From: Asticcacaulis sp.
Lineage (GTDB): Bacteria; Pseudomonadota; Alphaproteobacteria; Caulobacterales; Caulobacteraceae
NCBI RefSeq assembly: GCF_020217185.1
Contig: NZ_JAIWNX010000317.1
Location: 1 to 10,000 of the forward strand
Reading direction: 5' to 3'
DNA: 10,000 nucleotides
Below are positions 1 through 5,931 of this stretch, piece after piece (position 1 is the stretch's first letter; each line of letters opens with the position of its first letter). Both the position numbers and the translations under genes were made by a program. The notes beneath the pieces are model-generated. The model worked only from the letters and a program-made list of their open reading frames with translations. It did not search any database and was not told where the DNA came from.

Positions 1-1427
1 CGCCGCACCTCCGGGTGATTGAGCATCAGGGCGGCGGCGCGCGCATTGACCGCGCCGCTGCGGCCGCCACAGGCCCCACAGTGCAGGCCCGCCGCGTGCG
101 GATTGTTCAGCGACTCGCCTTCGTGCCCGACCAGCACGACCAGATTGGCGTTTGGTTGGGTCAACCCTGCCCCTTTCAGCAGACCCGCCGCCATGTCCGC
201 CTGCTGAGCGAGGGGCATAGACAGGGTGATCTCGGTGGCCGCCCGCCGGGCTTGCGGTTCTTTGGCAAACAGGGTCGCGGCCAGAGACTGCGTTGAGGCC
301 AGTCCGAAACTTTCGACATAGCCAAAGGCAGACGCGCCGACGCGCTTGAGACCTTCGACGGCCGTTTTGAGCGCGGACTCTCTAACCGTCTCAGAGGGCA
401 CGGCTTCGCAGACCAGCGCACCGGGCCGCAGGAGCGGCGGGCAGGCGGGCTGGCGGCGGCCATCGGTCATTTCAACGGCGATGGGCAGACCGAAAAAACC
501 GGCAAAGCCCAGGGTCTCAATGCGCGGCCCGGCCTGTTCCAGTGCATGGCGGTAGAGTTCCGAACGCACGTCGATGCAGAAGACGGCCTGCGCCAGTGGC
601 GCCGGGGCAGGCGCAGCGGCGCGGCGCAGGCTGTCGAACAGACCCTCCCGCCAGCGGGTTTCCCGCGCCTCCAGCGGCGACACGTCGGGCAAAACGTCCG
701 CACGTGGAGCGCACAACGCGCGCCGCCAGTTCATGAGCGTCGTCTCATCCTTGAACGACCTTGCCGCCAGCACATCCCACGCCAGCCGGATAACCAGCAA
801 ATCGCGCAGGCCCTCATCCGTTTGCCCGTCAAGCTGGGCCTCCCAGTCGCGGTGACGCACCCACGCGGCCCAGCCGCCGACCGTGCAGATCAGCCGTTCC
901 AGATAGGCGGTCTCGGCCTCCGCGGGCAGATTCAGGGCGCTCAGCAGGACTTCAGCCGCCACCACGGCGTCGGTGGGCAGGGCCGCGACCTGCGCGCGGA
1001 ACCCTTTGAGGCCAAAGATTTCAGGGGCGCGGTCGTGCAGGGCTTCGGCCCGCCAGGCGACAAAGGGCGTTTCACCCTGCCACGGATTGCCCCAGACGGC
1101 CTGCCCCTGATCGTAGAAGCCCGCCGCCCACTGCGAAATCCGCCCCGTTACGAAGTCGCTCAGCGGTTTCTGCAGCGCCTTGCCTAAGGCATCGCTGAGC
1201 GTCTCGACCGGCGACGGGAGGGCGGCATCGGGCAGCAGATGCGCGCCGTGGCTGCGGGCGACATCAAGTGCGGCCTGCGCAAAATCGACGCCGCTGCGGG
1301 CCATGAAAGGGTTGACGGCGACGAAGCTTCTCAGCGGCCATTGCGGTGACACGCGGCGCACAATCGCCTTTAACCGCGTGTCCAGTGCCTGTTCTGTCGT
1401 GGGAAAGAGCGACGTAAAAGCATTCAT
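1..1427 (-). CDS. dabA: DabA, inorganic carbon transporter subunit (DUF2309), 3' part beyond the left edge
   Basis: This is the cytoplasmic, zinc-binding subunit of the DAB (DABs accumulate bicarbonate) system, which works with DabB to hydrate CO2 to bicarbonate in one direction, driven by an ion gradient. The reading frame is open from the ATG at 1427 to the left edge: 475 whole codons without a stop. The N-terminus holds FVAVNPF (about residues 41-47) and YDQGQAVW (about 114-121). The family motif FCIDVRSE carries Cys284, Asp286 and Arg288, followed by LGFAGFFG and FGYVESFGL. GHEGES (His435) and LHCGACGG (Cys450) complete the expected Cys/Asp/His/Cys set; the 15-residue His-to-Cys spacing matches that recalled for Halothiobacillus DabA (H524, C539). 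The start is fixed by an ATGA overlap with dabB and a GGAG upstream. Family members have roughly 750-850 residues, so perhaps a third lies outside the window. I see no frameshift. Confidence 0.95.
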   Translation of the reverse strand, partial: MNAFTSLFPTTEQALDTRLKAIVRRVSPQWPLRSFVAVNPFMARSGVDFAQAALDVARSHGAHLLPDAALPSPVETLSDALGKALQKPLSDFVTGRISQWAAGFYDQGQAVWGNPWQGETPFVAWRAEALHDRAPEIFGLKGFRAQVAALPTDAVVAAEVLLSALNLPAEAETAYLERLICTVGGWAAWVRHRDWEAQLDGQTDEGLRDLLVIRLAWDVLAARSFKDETTLMNWRRALCAPRADVLPDVSPLEARETRWREGLFDSLRRAAAPAPAPLAQAVFCIDVRSELYRHALEQAGPRIETLGFAGFFGLPIAVEMTDGRRQPACPPLLRPGALVCEAVPSETVRESALKTAVEGLKRVGASAFGYVESFGLASTQSLAATLFAKEPQARRAATEITLSMPLAQQADMAAGLLKGAGLTQPNANLVVLVGHEGESLNNPHAAGLHCGACGGRSGAVNARAAALMLNHPEVR

Positions 1428-2890
1428 GGCTGAGCACTCCGGTTAAGCCAGCTATTGATGTAGAAGCCGTTTTTCAGATGGACATAGAGGGCCATGACCG
1501 GCGGCCAGCGCGGCGCGCTCATGGCCAGCCACTGCCCGATGCACAACATCACCATGCCCGCGACGGTCACCGTGGCCAGCAGCGGCGAAACACTGAGGGA
1601 TGCCTCACCCAGCAGCCGCTCGATCACGCCGTGACCCAAGAGGGCCAGCGCCACCATGCCCGCCGTGACGACGGTCAGGATCAGCGGGCGGCGCGCTTCA
1701 AGCACGGTGACCACCCCCATGGCAGCCAGAAGCGTAACCAGCAGGCTGGCCGACAGGGTGCCAGTGACCAGAAGCGTCAGGCTAAGGCCCGCAAGGGCGG
1801 CCAACGGGAAAAGGGCGGCGACCGAACGCTCCTGAACCGGCTTTTTGTCACTGAGCGTGCCGGCGCTGAGGAAGGCATTGGCCTTGTAGGCGGCATGGGC
1901 AAGGATGTGGAACAGGGCCGCTCCGAAGGCCCCCAGCGCGCATTGCAGCAGCATGAAGCCCATCTGCGCTACGGTGGACCAGGCCAGTGCGGCCTTGACG
2001 CTGTTTTGCGCCATCATGGCCAGCGAACCCACGATGATCGAGCCCAGAGCCAGAAGGACCAGAAGCCCTTGCGCGAGGGGGCTCTGCATCAGCACGTCCG
2101 AAAAGCGCAGGAGGAGGACGCCGCCGGCATTGACCACACCGGCGTGCAGAAGGGCCGAGACCGGCGTCGGCGTTTCCATCACCTCGATCAGCCAGCCGTG
2201 CACCGGGAACTGCGCCGATTTTAGAACGGCTGCGACGACCAGCAGCAGCGCAACCAACGTGACATCAAAGGGGGCCGCAGCGGGCAGACGCGCGGCGATG
2301 TCGGCCATGTCGAGGCTGCCCGTTATGCGGTAGAGGCAGAGGAAGGCGAGCAACAGAGCCGCGTCGCTGAGACGGGCCAGAAGGAACTTCTTGTGGGCCG
2401 CCAGCCTGGCCGCCGGGCGATCGGGATAGAAGACCAGCAGCTTATGCAGGGTGAGCGACATCGCCACCCAGCCGAGCGCGAAGGTCAGGAGGTTCGCCGA
2501 CAGCACAAAGAGGATCACGGTAGCGAGCGTCAGGTGCAGCCCGCCAAGAAAGGCGCCCTGCCGCGCATCGCCATCGAGATAGTTCTGCGAAAAGCGCAGC
2601 ACCGCCCCGCCGACCAGCGTCACCATGGCCACCAGTGCCGCGCCCGTGGCGTCGAACCGCAGGCCGAGCCACTGGGTCTCCGGAGGTGCAGCACCGTTGA
2701 TCCACACGATAGCCAGATAAACAAGGGCGATCAGACCGACCGCGAACCCGGCCAGAGACAGGCCGGTGGACAGACGGCGCAGGGTTCGCAGGCCAACAAC
2801 CCGCACGCCCACAGCCCCTATGGCCACATGGAACAGAGCAAGACCAACACAAAGACCGAGACAGAGCCCGGCAAGTAGCGCAACCGACAT
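1424..2890 (-). CDS. dabB: DabB, NuoL-like membrane subunit of the DAB inorganic carbon system
   Basis: A 488-residue integral membrane protein of the proton-conducting antiporter/NuoL family (Proton_antipo_M). It is made of hydrophobic helices almost throughout and is inferred to carry the cations that power DabA. Typical DabB features are LHKLLVFYPDRP (148-159) and KSAQFPVHGWL (224-234), where Lys224 corresponds to the key lysine of NuoL. TPTPVSALLHAG (240-251), NSVKAALAWSTVAQMG (296-311) and the helix FHILAHAAYKANAF (327-340) follow. It lacks the long C-terminal arm of respiratory NuoL (about 610 residues), and there are no other nuo genes nearby, so a Complex I subunit is unlikely. The WEG glutamate of NuoL helix 5 reads WVA here. 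The start at 2890 has GGGAG at 2899-2903, 8 bases away. The stop TGA overlaps the dabA ATG (ATGA), suggesting coupled translation. Confidence 0.95.
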   Translation of the reverse strand: MSVALLAGLCLGLCVGLALFHVAIGAVGVRVVGLRTLRRLSTGLSLAGFAVGLIALVYLAIVWINGAAPPETQWLGLRFDATGAALVAMVTLVGGAVLRFSQNYLDGDARQGAFLGGLHLTLATVILFVLSANLLTFALGWVAMSLTLHKLLVFYPDRPAARLAAHKKFLLARLSDAALLLAFLCLYRITGSLDMADIAARLPAAAPFDVTLVALLLVVAAVLKSAQFPVHGWLIEVMETPTPVSALLHAGVVNAGGVLLLRFSDVLMQSPLAQGLLVLLALGSIIVGSLAMMAQNSVKAALAWSTVAQMGFMLLQCALGAFGAALFHILAHAAYKANAFLSAGTLSDKKPVQERSVAALFPLAALAGLSLTLLVTGTLSASLLVTLLAAMGVVTVLEARRPLILTVVTAGMVALALLGHGVIERLLGEASLSVSPLLATVTVAGMVMLCIGQWLAMSAPRWPPVMALYVHLKNGFYINSWLNRSAQP

Positions 2891-2985
2891 GGTGAAAACT
2901 CCCGTTCGATTGCTGATACGGGTTCAAAATCAATATAAAAAATTCAAAGATTGAATTGTTTTGTTCGATAAATTAGAACGAACCC
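2891..2985. promoter_or_regulatory. Divergent dabB / lysR promoter region
   Basis: This 95-base gap separates the divergent starts of dabB and the LysR gene and is far more AT-rich than its surroundings. A plausible sigma-70 promoter for lysR is TTGCTG (2910-2915), an 18-base spacer and TATAAA (2934-2939). On the other strand TATATT (2937-2932) is a plausible -10 for dabB, without a clear -35, as expected of an activator-dependent promoter. The two -10 elements overlap, so the promoters would face each other across the palindrome at 2941-2957. The lysR start has no good Shine-Dalgarno sequence. The promoter assignments are pattern matches only. Confidence 0.5.
2941..2957. promoter_or_regulatory. 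Perfect palindrome, candidate LysR-type operator
   Basis: AATTCAA-AGA-TTGAATT is a perfect inverted repeat with 7-base arms and a 3-base centre. Its inner 13 bases, TTCAAAGATTGAA, fit the T-N11-A LysR box with extended dyad symmetry. It lies where the adjacent LysR protein could activate dabBA and repress its own gene: just downstream of the putative lysR -10 and just upstream of the putative dabB -10. A weaker dyad, GTTC-N9-GAAC (2963-2979), follows between it and the lysR ATG and could be a secondary site. Confidence 0.6.
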
Positions 2986-3849
2986 ATGGCCAGCCTGAAT
3001 TTCAAACATCTGCGCTATTTCTGGGCCGTGGCCCACGAAGGGCATCTGACGCGCGCCGCCGAAGCCTGCAATGTGTCGCAATCGGCCCTGTCGGTTCAGA
3101 TTCAGGCACTGGAGGCGCAACTGGGGCACGCCCTGTTTGAACGGCGCGGGCGGCAGATGATCCTGACCGAGGCCGGGCGCGTGGCGCTCGACTATGCCGA
3201 CACGATTTTCGCGGCCGGTGATGAACTGATCGGCACACTGGAAAACCGTGGGCGGGCGCGGCAAGTGCTACGCATCGGCGCGTTGGCCACGCTGTCACGC
3301 AATTTTCAGATGCAGTTTCTGAAACCCCTGATGGCGCGCACCGATGTCGATATCGTGCTGCGGTCAGGGGCTCTGAGCGAGCTTCTGGAGGGGCTTCAGG
3401 CGCTGGAACTGGATGTGGTTCTGGCCAATATGGCCCCCGCACGCGATCATCTTAACCCGTTGATTTCACACCGCATCGCTGACCAGACGGTGAGCCTGAT
3501 AGGCGCGCCGCAACGGATGCGCGACGGGGCGGACCTGCGCGCGTACTTAAGCGAAGACCCGCTGATCCTGCCCGGCCATTCGAGCAGCATCCGCGCCGGT
3601 TTCGACGCCATGATCAACCGGCTGAGTCTGCGTCCGGTGATTGCCGCCGAAATCGACGACATGGCCATGATGCGCCTTCTGGCCCGCGAAGGGTTCGGGC
3701 TGGCCATCGTTCCGCCCATCGTCGTGCGCGATGAATTACAGAGCGGTCTTCTGGCCGAATTTGCCGCCCTGCCCGACCTGCGCGAAACCTTTTATGCGGT
3801 AACCATTGAACGCCGTTTCCCCAACCCGTTGCTGGCCGCCCTGCTGTAG
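2986..3849 (+). CDS. LysR-family transcriptional regulator, probable regulator of dabBA
   Basis: A 287-residue LysR-type regulator. The N-terminus has the winged helix-turn-helix (about residues 4-63): NFKHLRYFWAVAHEG, then AAEACNVSQSALSVQI as the recognition region, and LFERRGRQMILTEAG. A linker helix (about 65-90) leads to the two-lobed effector-binding domain (about 93-285), which contains LRIGALATLSRNF and GFGLAIVPPIVV. The HLRYFW start and RRFPNPLLAALL ending resemble the NhaR-like branch; I do not assign that name because no nhaA is present. The ATG at 2986 puts the helix-turn-helix at the usual position, although the ribosome binding site is weak. It is divergent from dabB over 95 bases and is therefore the obvious candidate regulator of carbon uptake, perhaps sensing a metabolite of CO2 limitation. 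The ligand is unknown. Confidence 0.92.
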   Translation: MASLNFKHLRYFWAVAHEGHLTRAAEACNVSQSALSVQIQALEAQLGHALFERRGRQMILTEAGRVALDYADTIFAAGDELIGTLENRGRARQVLRIGALATLSRNFQMQFLKPLMARTDVDIVLRSGALSELLEGLQALELDVVLANMAPARDHLNPLISHRIADQTVSLIGAPQRMRDGADLRAYLSEDPLILPGHSSSIRAGFDAMINRLSLRPVIAAEIDDMAMMRLLAREGFGLAIVPPIVVRDELQSGLLAEFAALPDLRETFYAVTIERRFPNPLLAALL

Positions 3850-3859
3850 GTTTACCCGC

Positions 3860-3910
3860 CTGGATCATTATGATTTCTGGTAGAAACATAATGATCCAGC
3901 TTTTGTTTTG
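3860..3910 (+). terminator. Candidate Rho-independent terminator of the LysR gene
   Basis: The 40-base hairpin begins 10 bases after the lysR stop codon (TAG, 3847-3849) and is followed on the same strand by CTTTTGTTTTG. A long stem plus a T-rich run is enough for intrinsic termination of lysR transcripts. The stem is AT-rich rather than GC-rich, and the same hairpin occurs elsewhere in a context where it cannot serve either neighbour as a terminator. Termination here may therefore be a by-product of where the repeat inserted. Confidence 0.5.
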
Positions 3911-3954
3911 CCCCCCGCCGGGTACGGGCTCCGCCGCCTTGGCCGCCGCCTCAA
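3860..3954 (+). repeat. Dispersed hairpin element, copy 1
   Basis: A 95-base element that recurs at 5792-5890 in the same orientation. Its first 40 bases (3860-3899) are an inverted repeat: arms CTGGATCATTATG / CATAATGATCCAG, a single bulged A, inner arms TTTCT / AGAAA and loop GGT. All 40 bases are identical in the other copy. A T-rich stretch (3901-3909) and a GC-rich tail (about 3907-3954) follow; the tail differs from copy 2 at about 6 of 49 positions. No terminal repeats or target-site duplication are evident, and no transposase gene is present. It looks like a short intergenic repeat of the REP/MITE kind. Confidence 0.75.
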
Positions 3955-4057
3955 GCCGCGCTTCCTAAAATCCGAAACTTAAGTCGCGACGTAGTAAGGG
4001 CACATCGCGATGATTGAACGTGCGTTTTGGATAGACCTCTAACCTTATGGAATTCTT

Positions 4058-4912
4058 ATGAAAACGCTTGCACTCACCCTGCTTTGCGCGCCCGCACTTG
4101 CGTCCTTGTCTCTGGCGTCTGTGGCCTATGCCGGGCCCGTAGAGTCCGGCCGCTGGACCGTTAACGGCAGCATCGGGACCGAAGTCCCGGTTTCCGGCGA
4201 TGTCCACGGCGGCACGACCACGGGTCAGATCCCGCTGGCCACCATTGCCTCACTGCGCGATCCCGGTGCCCCGGCCCTGCCTGCCGCCCTGACCGCCACC
4301 GGCAATGCCGGTCAGTTGCGCATTCAGTCGCGCGGTTTCGATGATATCTATGACAACGCCACCGCGCTGAATTTCGAAGCCACCTATGGCATAGGTGATG
4401 GCCGCGAACTGTTCGGCAGCTTCGACTATGTAAAGGCCGATGAAGGCTCGACCCAGGTCGGCACCGCCGCCGTGGTCAATGGTTCAAACACCGTGGCCGA
4501 AGTACCGGTCTATGGCCGCTTTGGCGAATACAAGGGCATGGGCGTCTCGGTCGGCGCGCGCCAGTGGTTCAATGAAGGCGGCACATTTGAACCCTTTATT
4601 GCCGGACGCATTGGCGTCAGCAAGATCGACGAAATCCGCGCCACCTTCACCATCCCGGACCTGACCATCAATCAGTCTCTGCGCAATGTCCCCTTCTATG
4701 ACGACACGACGATCCTGACCGCCGGGATCGAGGCAGGCGTCAGCTATAAGGTGTCGGAAAACGTGTCACTGATCGCGGAAACCGGCCTGCGCTATTACGG
4801 CAAGCTGGACGGTAACGACAGCGCCATTGGCGGTCTGGGTCTCGCTTCGATCAATGAGGAAGGCAATCGTCTTGTGGTGCCGGTGACGCTGAAACTGCGC
4901 GCTGTGTTCTGA
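4058..4912 (+). CDS. Secreted, probable outer-membrane beta-barrel protein of unknown function
   Basis: A 284-residue protein with a clear Sec signal peptide (MKTLALTLL, hydrophobic core, AYA before Gly26; no lipobox, so not a lipoprotein). The mature part is rich in alternating polar and hydrophobic strands, for example ALNFEATYGIG, ELFGSFDYVKA, GMGVSVGARQWF, FEPFIAGRIGVSKI, VSLIAETGLRYYGKL and LVVPVTLKLRAVF. It ends in phenylalanine, as outer-membrane barrels recognised by the BAM machinery do. Size and strand number would suit a small barrel of roughly 8-10 strands. GGAA lies 5 bases before the ATG at 4058. It stands alone: downstream of copy 1 of the repeat and convergent with the DeoR gene, 23 bases away. 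I do not recognise a specific family; the barrel call rests on pattern. Confidence 0.7.
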   Translation: MKTLALTLLCAPALASLSLASVAYAGPVESGRWTVNGSIGTEVPVSGDVHGGTTTGQIPLATIASLRDPGAPALPAALTATGNAGQLRIQSRGFDDIYDNATALNFEATYGIGDGRELFGSFDYVKADEGSTQVGTAAVVNGSNTVAEVPVYGRFGEYKGMGVSVGARQWFNEGGTFEPFIAGRIGVSKIDEIRATFTIPDLTINQSLRNVPFYDDTTILTAGIEAGVSYKVSENVSLIAETGLRYYGKLDGNDSAIGGLGLASINEEGNRLVVPVTLKLRAVF

Positions 4913-4935
4913 GGAAAGCGTCTGATGAGAAAGCG

Positions 4936-5772
4936 TCAGGGTCTGGGACCAATCGGTTCCGGACCCGACGCCAGCGGGGCCCTGATCACACGGATAGCCT
5001 CTGCATTGAGCCAGGCGACGGCCTGATCAGAGACCTGATCATCGGTGATAACGACGTCGATATCGCGCAGAGGACAGACCGCCAGTACGCCGCTGCGGTC
5101 AATTTTGGCAGACTCCGCCAGAAGGATGACGGTTTCAGCCTGCACCACAAGCCGGCGGTCGGATTGCACCCGCAAGGGATCGGTCTGCATCACGCCCTTG
5201 CGCGACAGGGCCTGACACCCCAGAAACAGCGTGCTGGCAGCGAACCGCGTTGAGATCGGCGGCGCTTCCGCAGCCGGAGGCGGCAGGCCTGTGCGGCCAT
5301 CGGTCTCATAAGGTGTCAGCATGACCTGTTGTTCGCGGAAAACCTCGCCGCCCGCCAGCCGCACCCGGACCTGCGGCTTGTCAAACAGGTTCAGCAGCAC
5401 CGGTATCGAAGCGGTCAGCACCTGACACGGCCTGTCCCCCATCTGTTCGGCCATAAGTGCGACCGTCGCCCCGCCGGCGAGGATAATACGGTCATGCGGT
5501 TCAATGAATCCCAGAGCCACCTGAGCGATGGCGCGGCGCGCGGCGAGGTTTATCGGCGGATGGCGCTCAGGGTCCGGGGCGGCCTGAGCCAGGCGGCGGG
5601 GCACGGCCCCTCCCTTCACGCGCATCAGATGACCCGCATTGTGCAGCTCCATCAGGTCGCGGTGGATCGTCGTCCGGGACACAGCCAGATGGCTCGCCAG
5701 TTCCTCTATGGTCGTGATACGACTGGGCCGCAGCAGGGCGGCAATGGCGCGCCGCCGGTCAATCGCATACAT
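4936..5772 (-). CDS. DeoR-family transcriptional regulator (GlpR/UlaR-like)
   Basis: A 278-residue regulator from the preferred ATG at 5772. The N-terminal DeoR helix-turn-helix (about residues 4-58) has RRRAIAALL, TIEELASHLAVSRTTIHRDL and GHLMRVKGGAV. The C-terminal DeoRC sugar-phosphate-sensing domain follows (about 72-265): RIILAGGATVALMAEQM, VLTASIPVLLNLF, RLAGGEV, TLFLGCQALSRKGVMQTD, VILLAESAKID and DIDVVITDD. The MQTD...S segment recalls UlaR. Members usually repress sugar-use operons and release DNA on binding a phosphorylated sugar. A TTG at 5778 extends the frame by two residues, but AAGGGGG lies right against it and about 6 bases before the ATG, favouring 5772. The receptor and propeller genes upstream on the same strand are likely targets; the inducer is unknown. 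Confidence 0.92.
   Translation of the reverse strand: MYAIDRRRAIAALLRPSRITTIEELASHLAVSRTTIHRDLMELHNAGHLMRVKGGAVPRRLAQAAPDPERHPPINLAARRAIAQVALGFIEPHDRIILAGGATVALMAEQMGDRPCQVLTASIPVLLNLFDKPQVRVRLAGGEVFREQQVMLTPYETDGRTGLPPPAAEAPPISTRFAASTLFLGCQALSRKGVMQTDPLRVQSDRRLVVQAETVILLAESAKIDRSGVLAVCPLRDIDVVITDDQVSDQAVAWLNAEAIRVIRAPLASGPEPIGPRP
4939..4966. other. Stem-loop at the 3' end of the DeoR gene, in the convergent junction
   Basis: Arms GGGTCTGGGACC (4939-4950) and GGTTCCGGACCC (4955-4966) pair over 12 bases with a 4-base loop, ten Watson-Crick pairs and two wobble positions. It covers the last codons of the DeoR gene, just before its stop at 4936. It lies 26 bases beyond the end of the barrel gene, so it could end transcripts from both sides. 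Neither side has a real T-run, so intrinsic termination is doubtful. Confidence 0.35.
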
Positions 5773-5788
5773 CCTCAACCCCCTTGTG

Positions 5789-5834
5789 AATCTGGATCAT
5801 TATGATTTCTGGTAGAAACATAATGATCCAGATT
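5789..5834. other. 46-base bulged hairpin in front of the DeoR gene
   Basis: This is the hairpin core of repeat copy 2, extended here by three further pairs (AAT / ATT) to 16-base outer arms. It ends 16 bases before the preferred DeoR start (5772), next to the ribosome binding site. If transcription comes in from the propeller gene, it would fold in the DeoR leader. Its T-rich flank lies on the plus strand, the wrong side for ending any neighbouring minus-strand transcript. Confidence 0.6.
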
Positions 5835-5890
5835 TTTTTGTTTTTGCCCCTCGCCGGGCGGTGGCTCCGCCACCTTGGCCGCCGCCTCAA
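5792..5890 (+). repeat. Dispersed hairpin element, copy 2
   Basis: Second copy of the element at 3860-3954, in the same orientation. The first 40 bases are identical. The T-rich linker is four bases longer (5833-5845) and the GC-rich tail (about 5842-5890) is about 88% identical. The tail here forms two more stem-loops that are weak or absent in copy 1: GGTGGC-TCC-GCCACC (5860-5874) and GCCGCC-TCAAT-GGCGGC (5881-5897, running past the shared part). It lies between the DeoR gene and the propeller gene, both on the opposite strand. Confidence 0.75.
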
Positions 5891-5900
5891 TGGCGGCTTG

Positions 5901-5931
5901 AGCGGAATGATTTGAAAGAAATCATTCCGCT
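5901..5931. other. Perfect 13-base-arm hairpin directly after the propeller gene
   Basis: Arms AGCGGAATGATTT (5901-5913) and AAATCATTCCGCT (5919-5931) are perfectly complementary around a 5-base loop. The hairpin begins at the base after the stop codon (TAG, 5934-5932) of the propeller gene. No T-run follows on the minus strand, so it is not a textbook intrinsic terminator. It may block 3' exonucleases or belong to the repeat cluster next to it. Confidence 0.6.

Noticed and set aside
546-1187. A 213-codon plus-strand open frame opposite dabA
   Set aside because: The minus-strand frame through the same bases encodes clear DabA motifs from 1427 to the left edge without a stop, so this is a shadow.
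1478-2224. A 248-codon open frame on the plus strand opposite dabB
   Set aside because: It mirrors the codon structure of dabB, is rich in Arg, Gln, His and Gly with no recognisable domain, and lies wholly within a certain gene. It is an antisense shadow of GC-rich coding DNA.
1424-2890. dabB as a Complex I NuoL subunit
   Set aside because: It is shorter, lacks the long C-terminal arm, overlaps a DUF2309 gene and has DabB-type motifs; no other nuo genes are present.
2986-3849. Naming the LysR gene nhaR
   Set aside because: The ends resemble NhaR, but no Na+/H+ antiporter gene nhaA is adjacent; the divergent partner is dabB, so a functional name would mislead.
4914-4937. Direct repeat GAAAGCGTC (4914-4922 and 4929-4937) in the convergent junction
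   Set aside because: Nine bases repeated once at short distance; the second copy overlaps the DeoR stop. It is not enough to claim a site.
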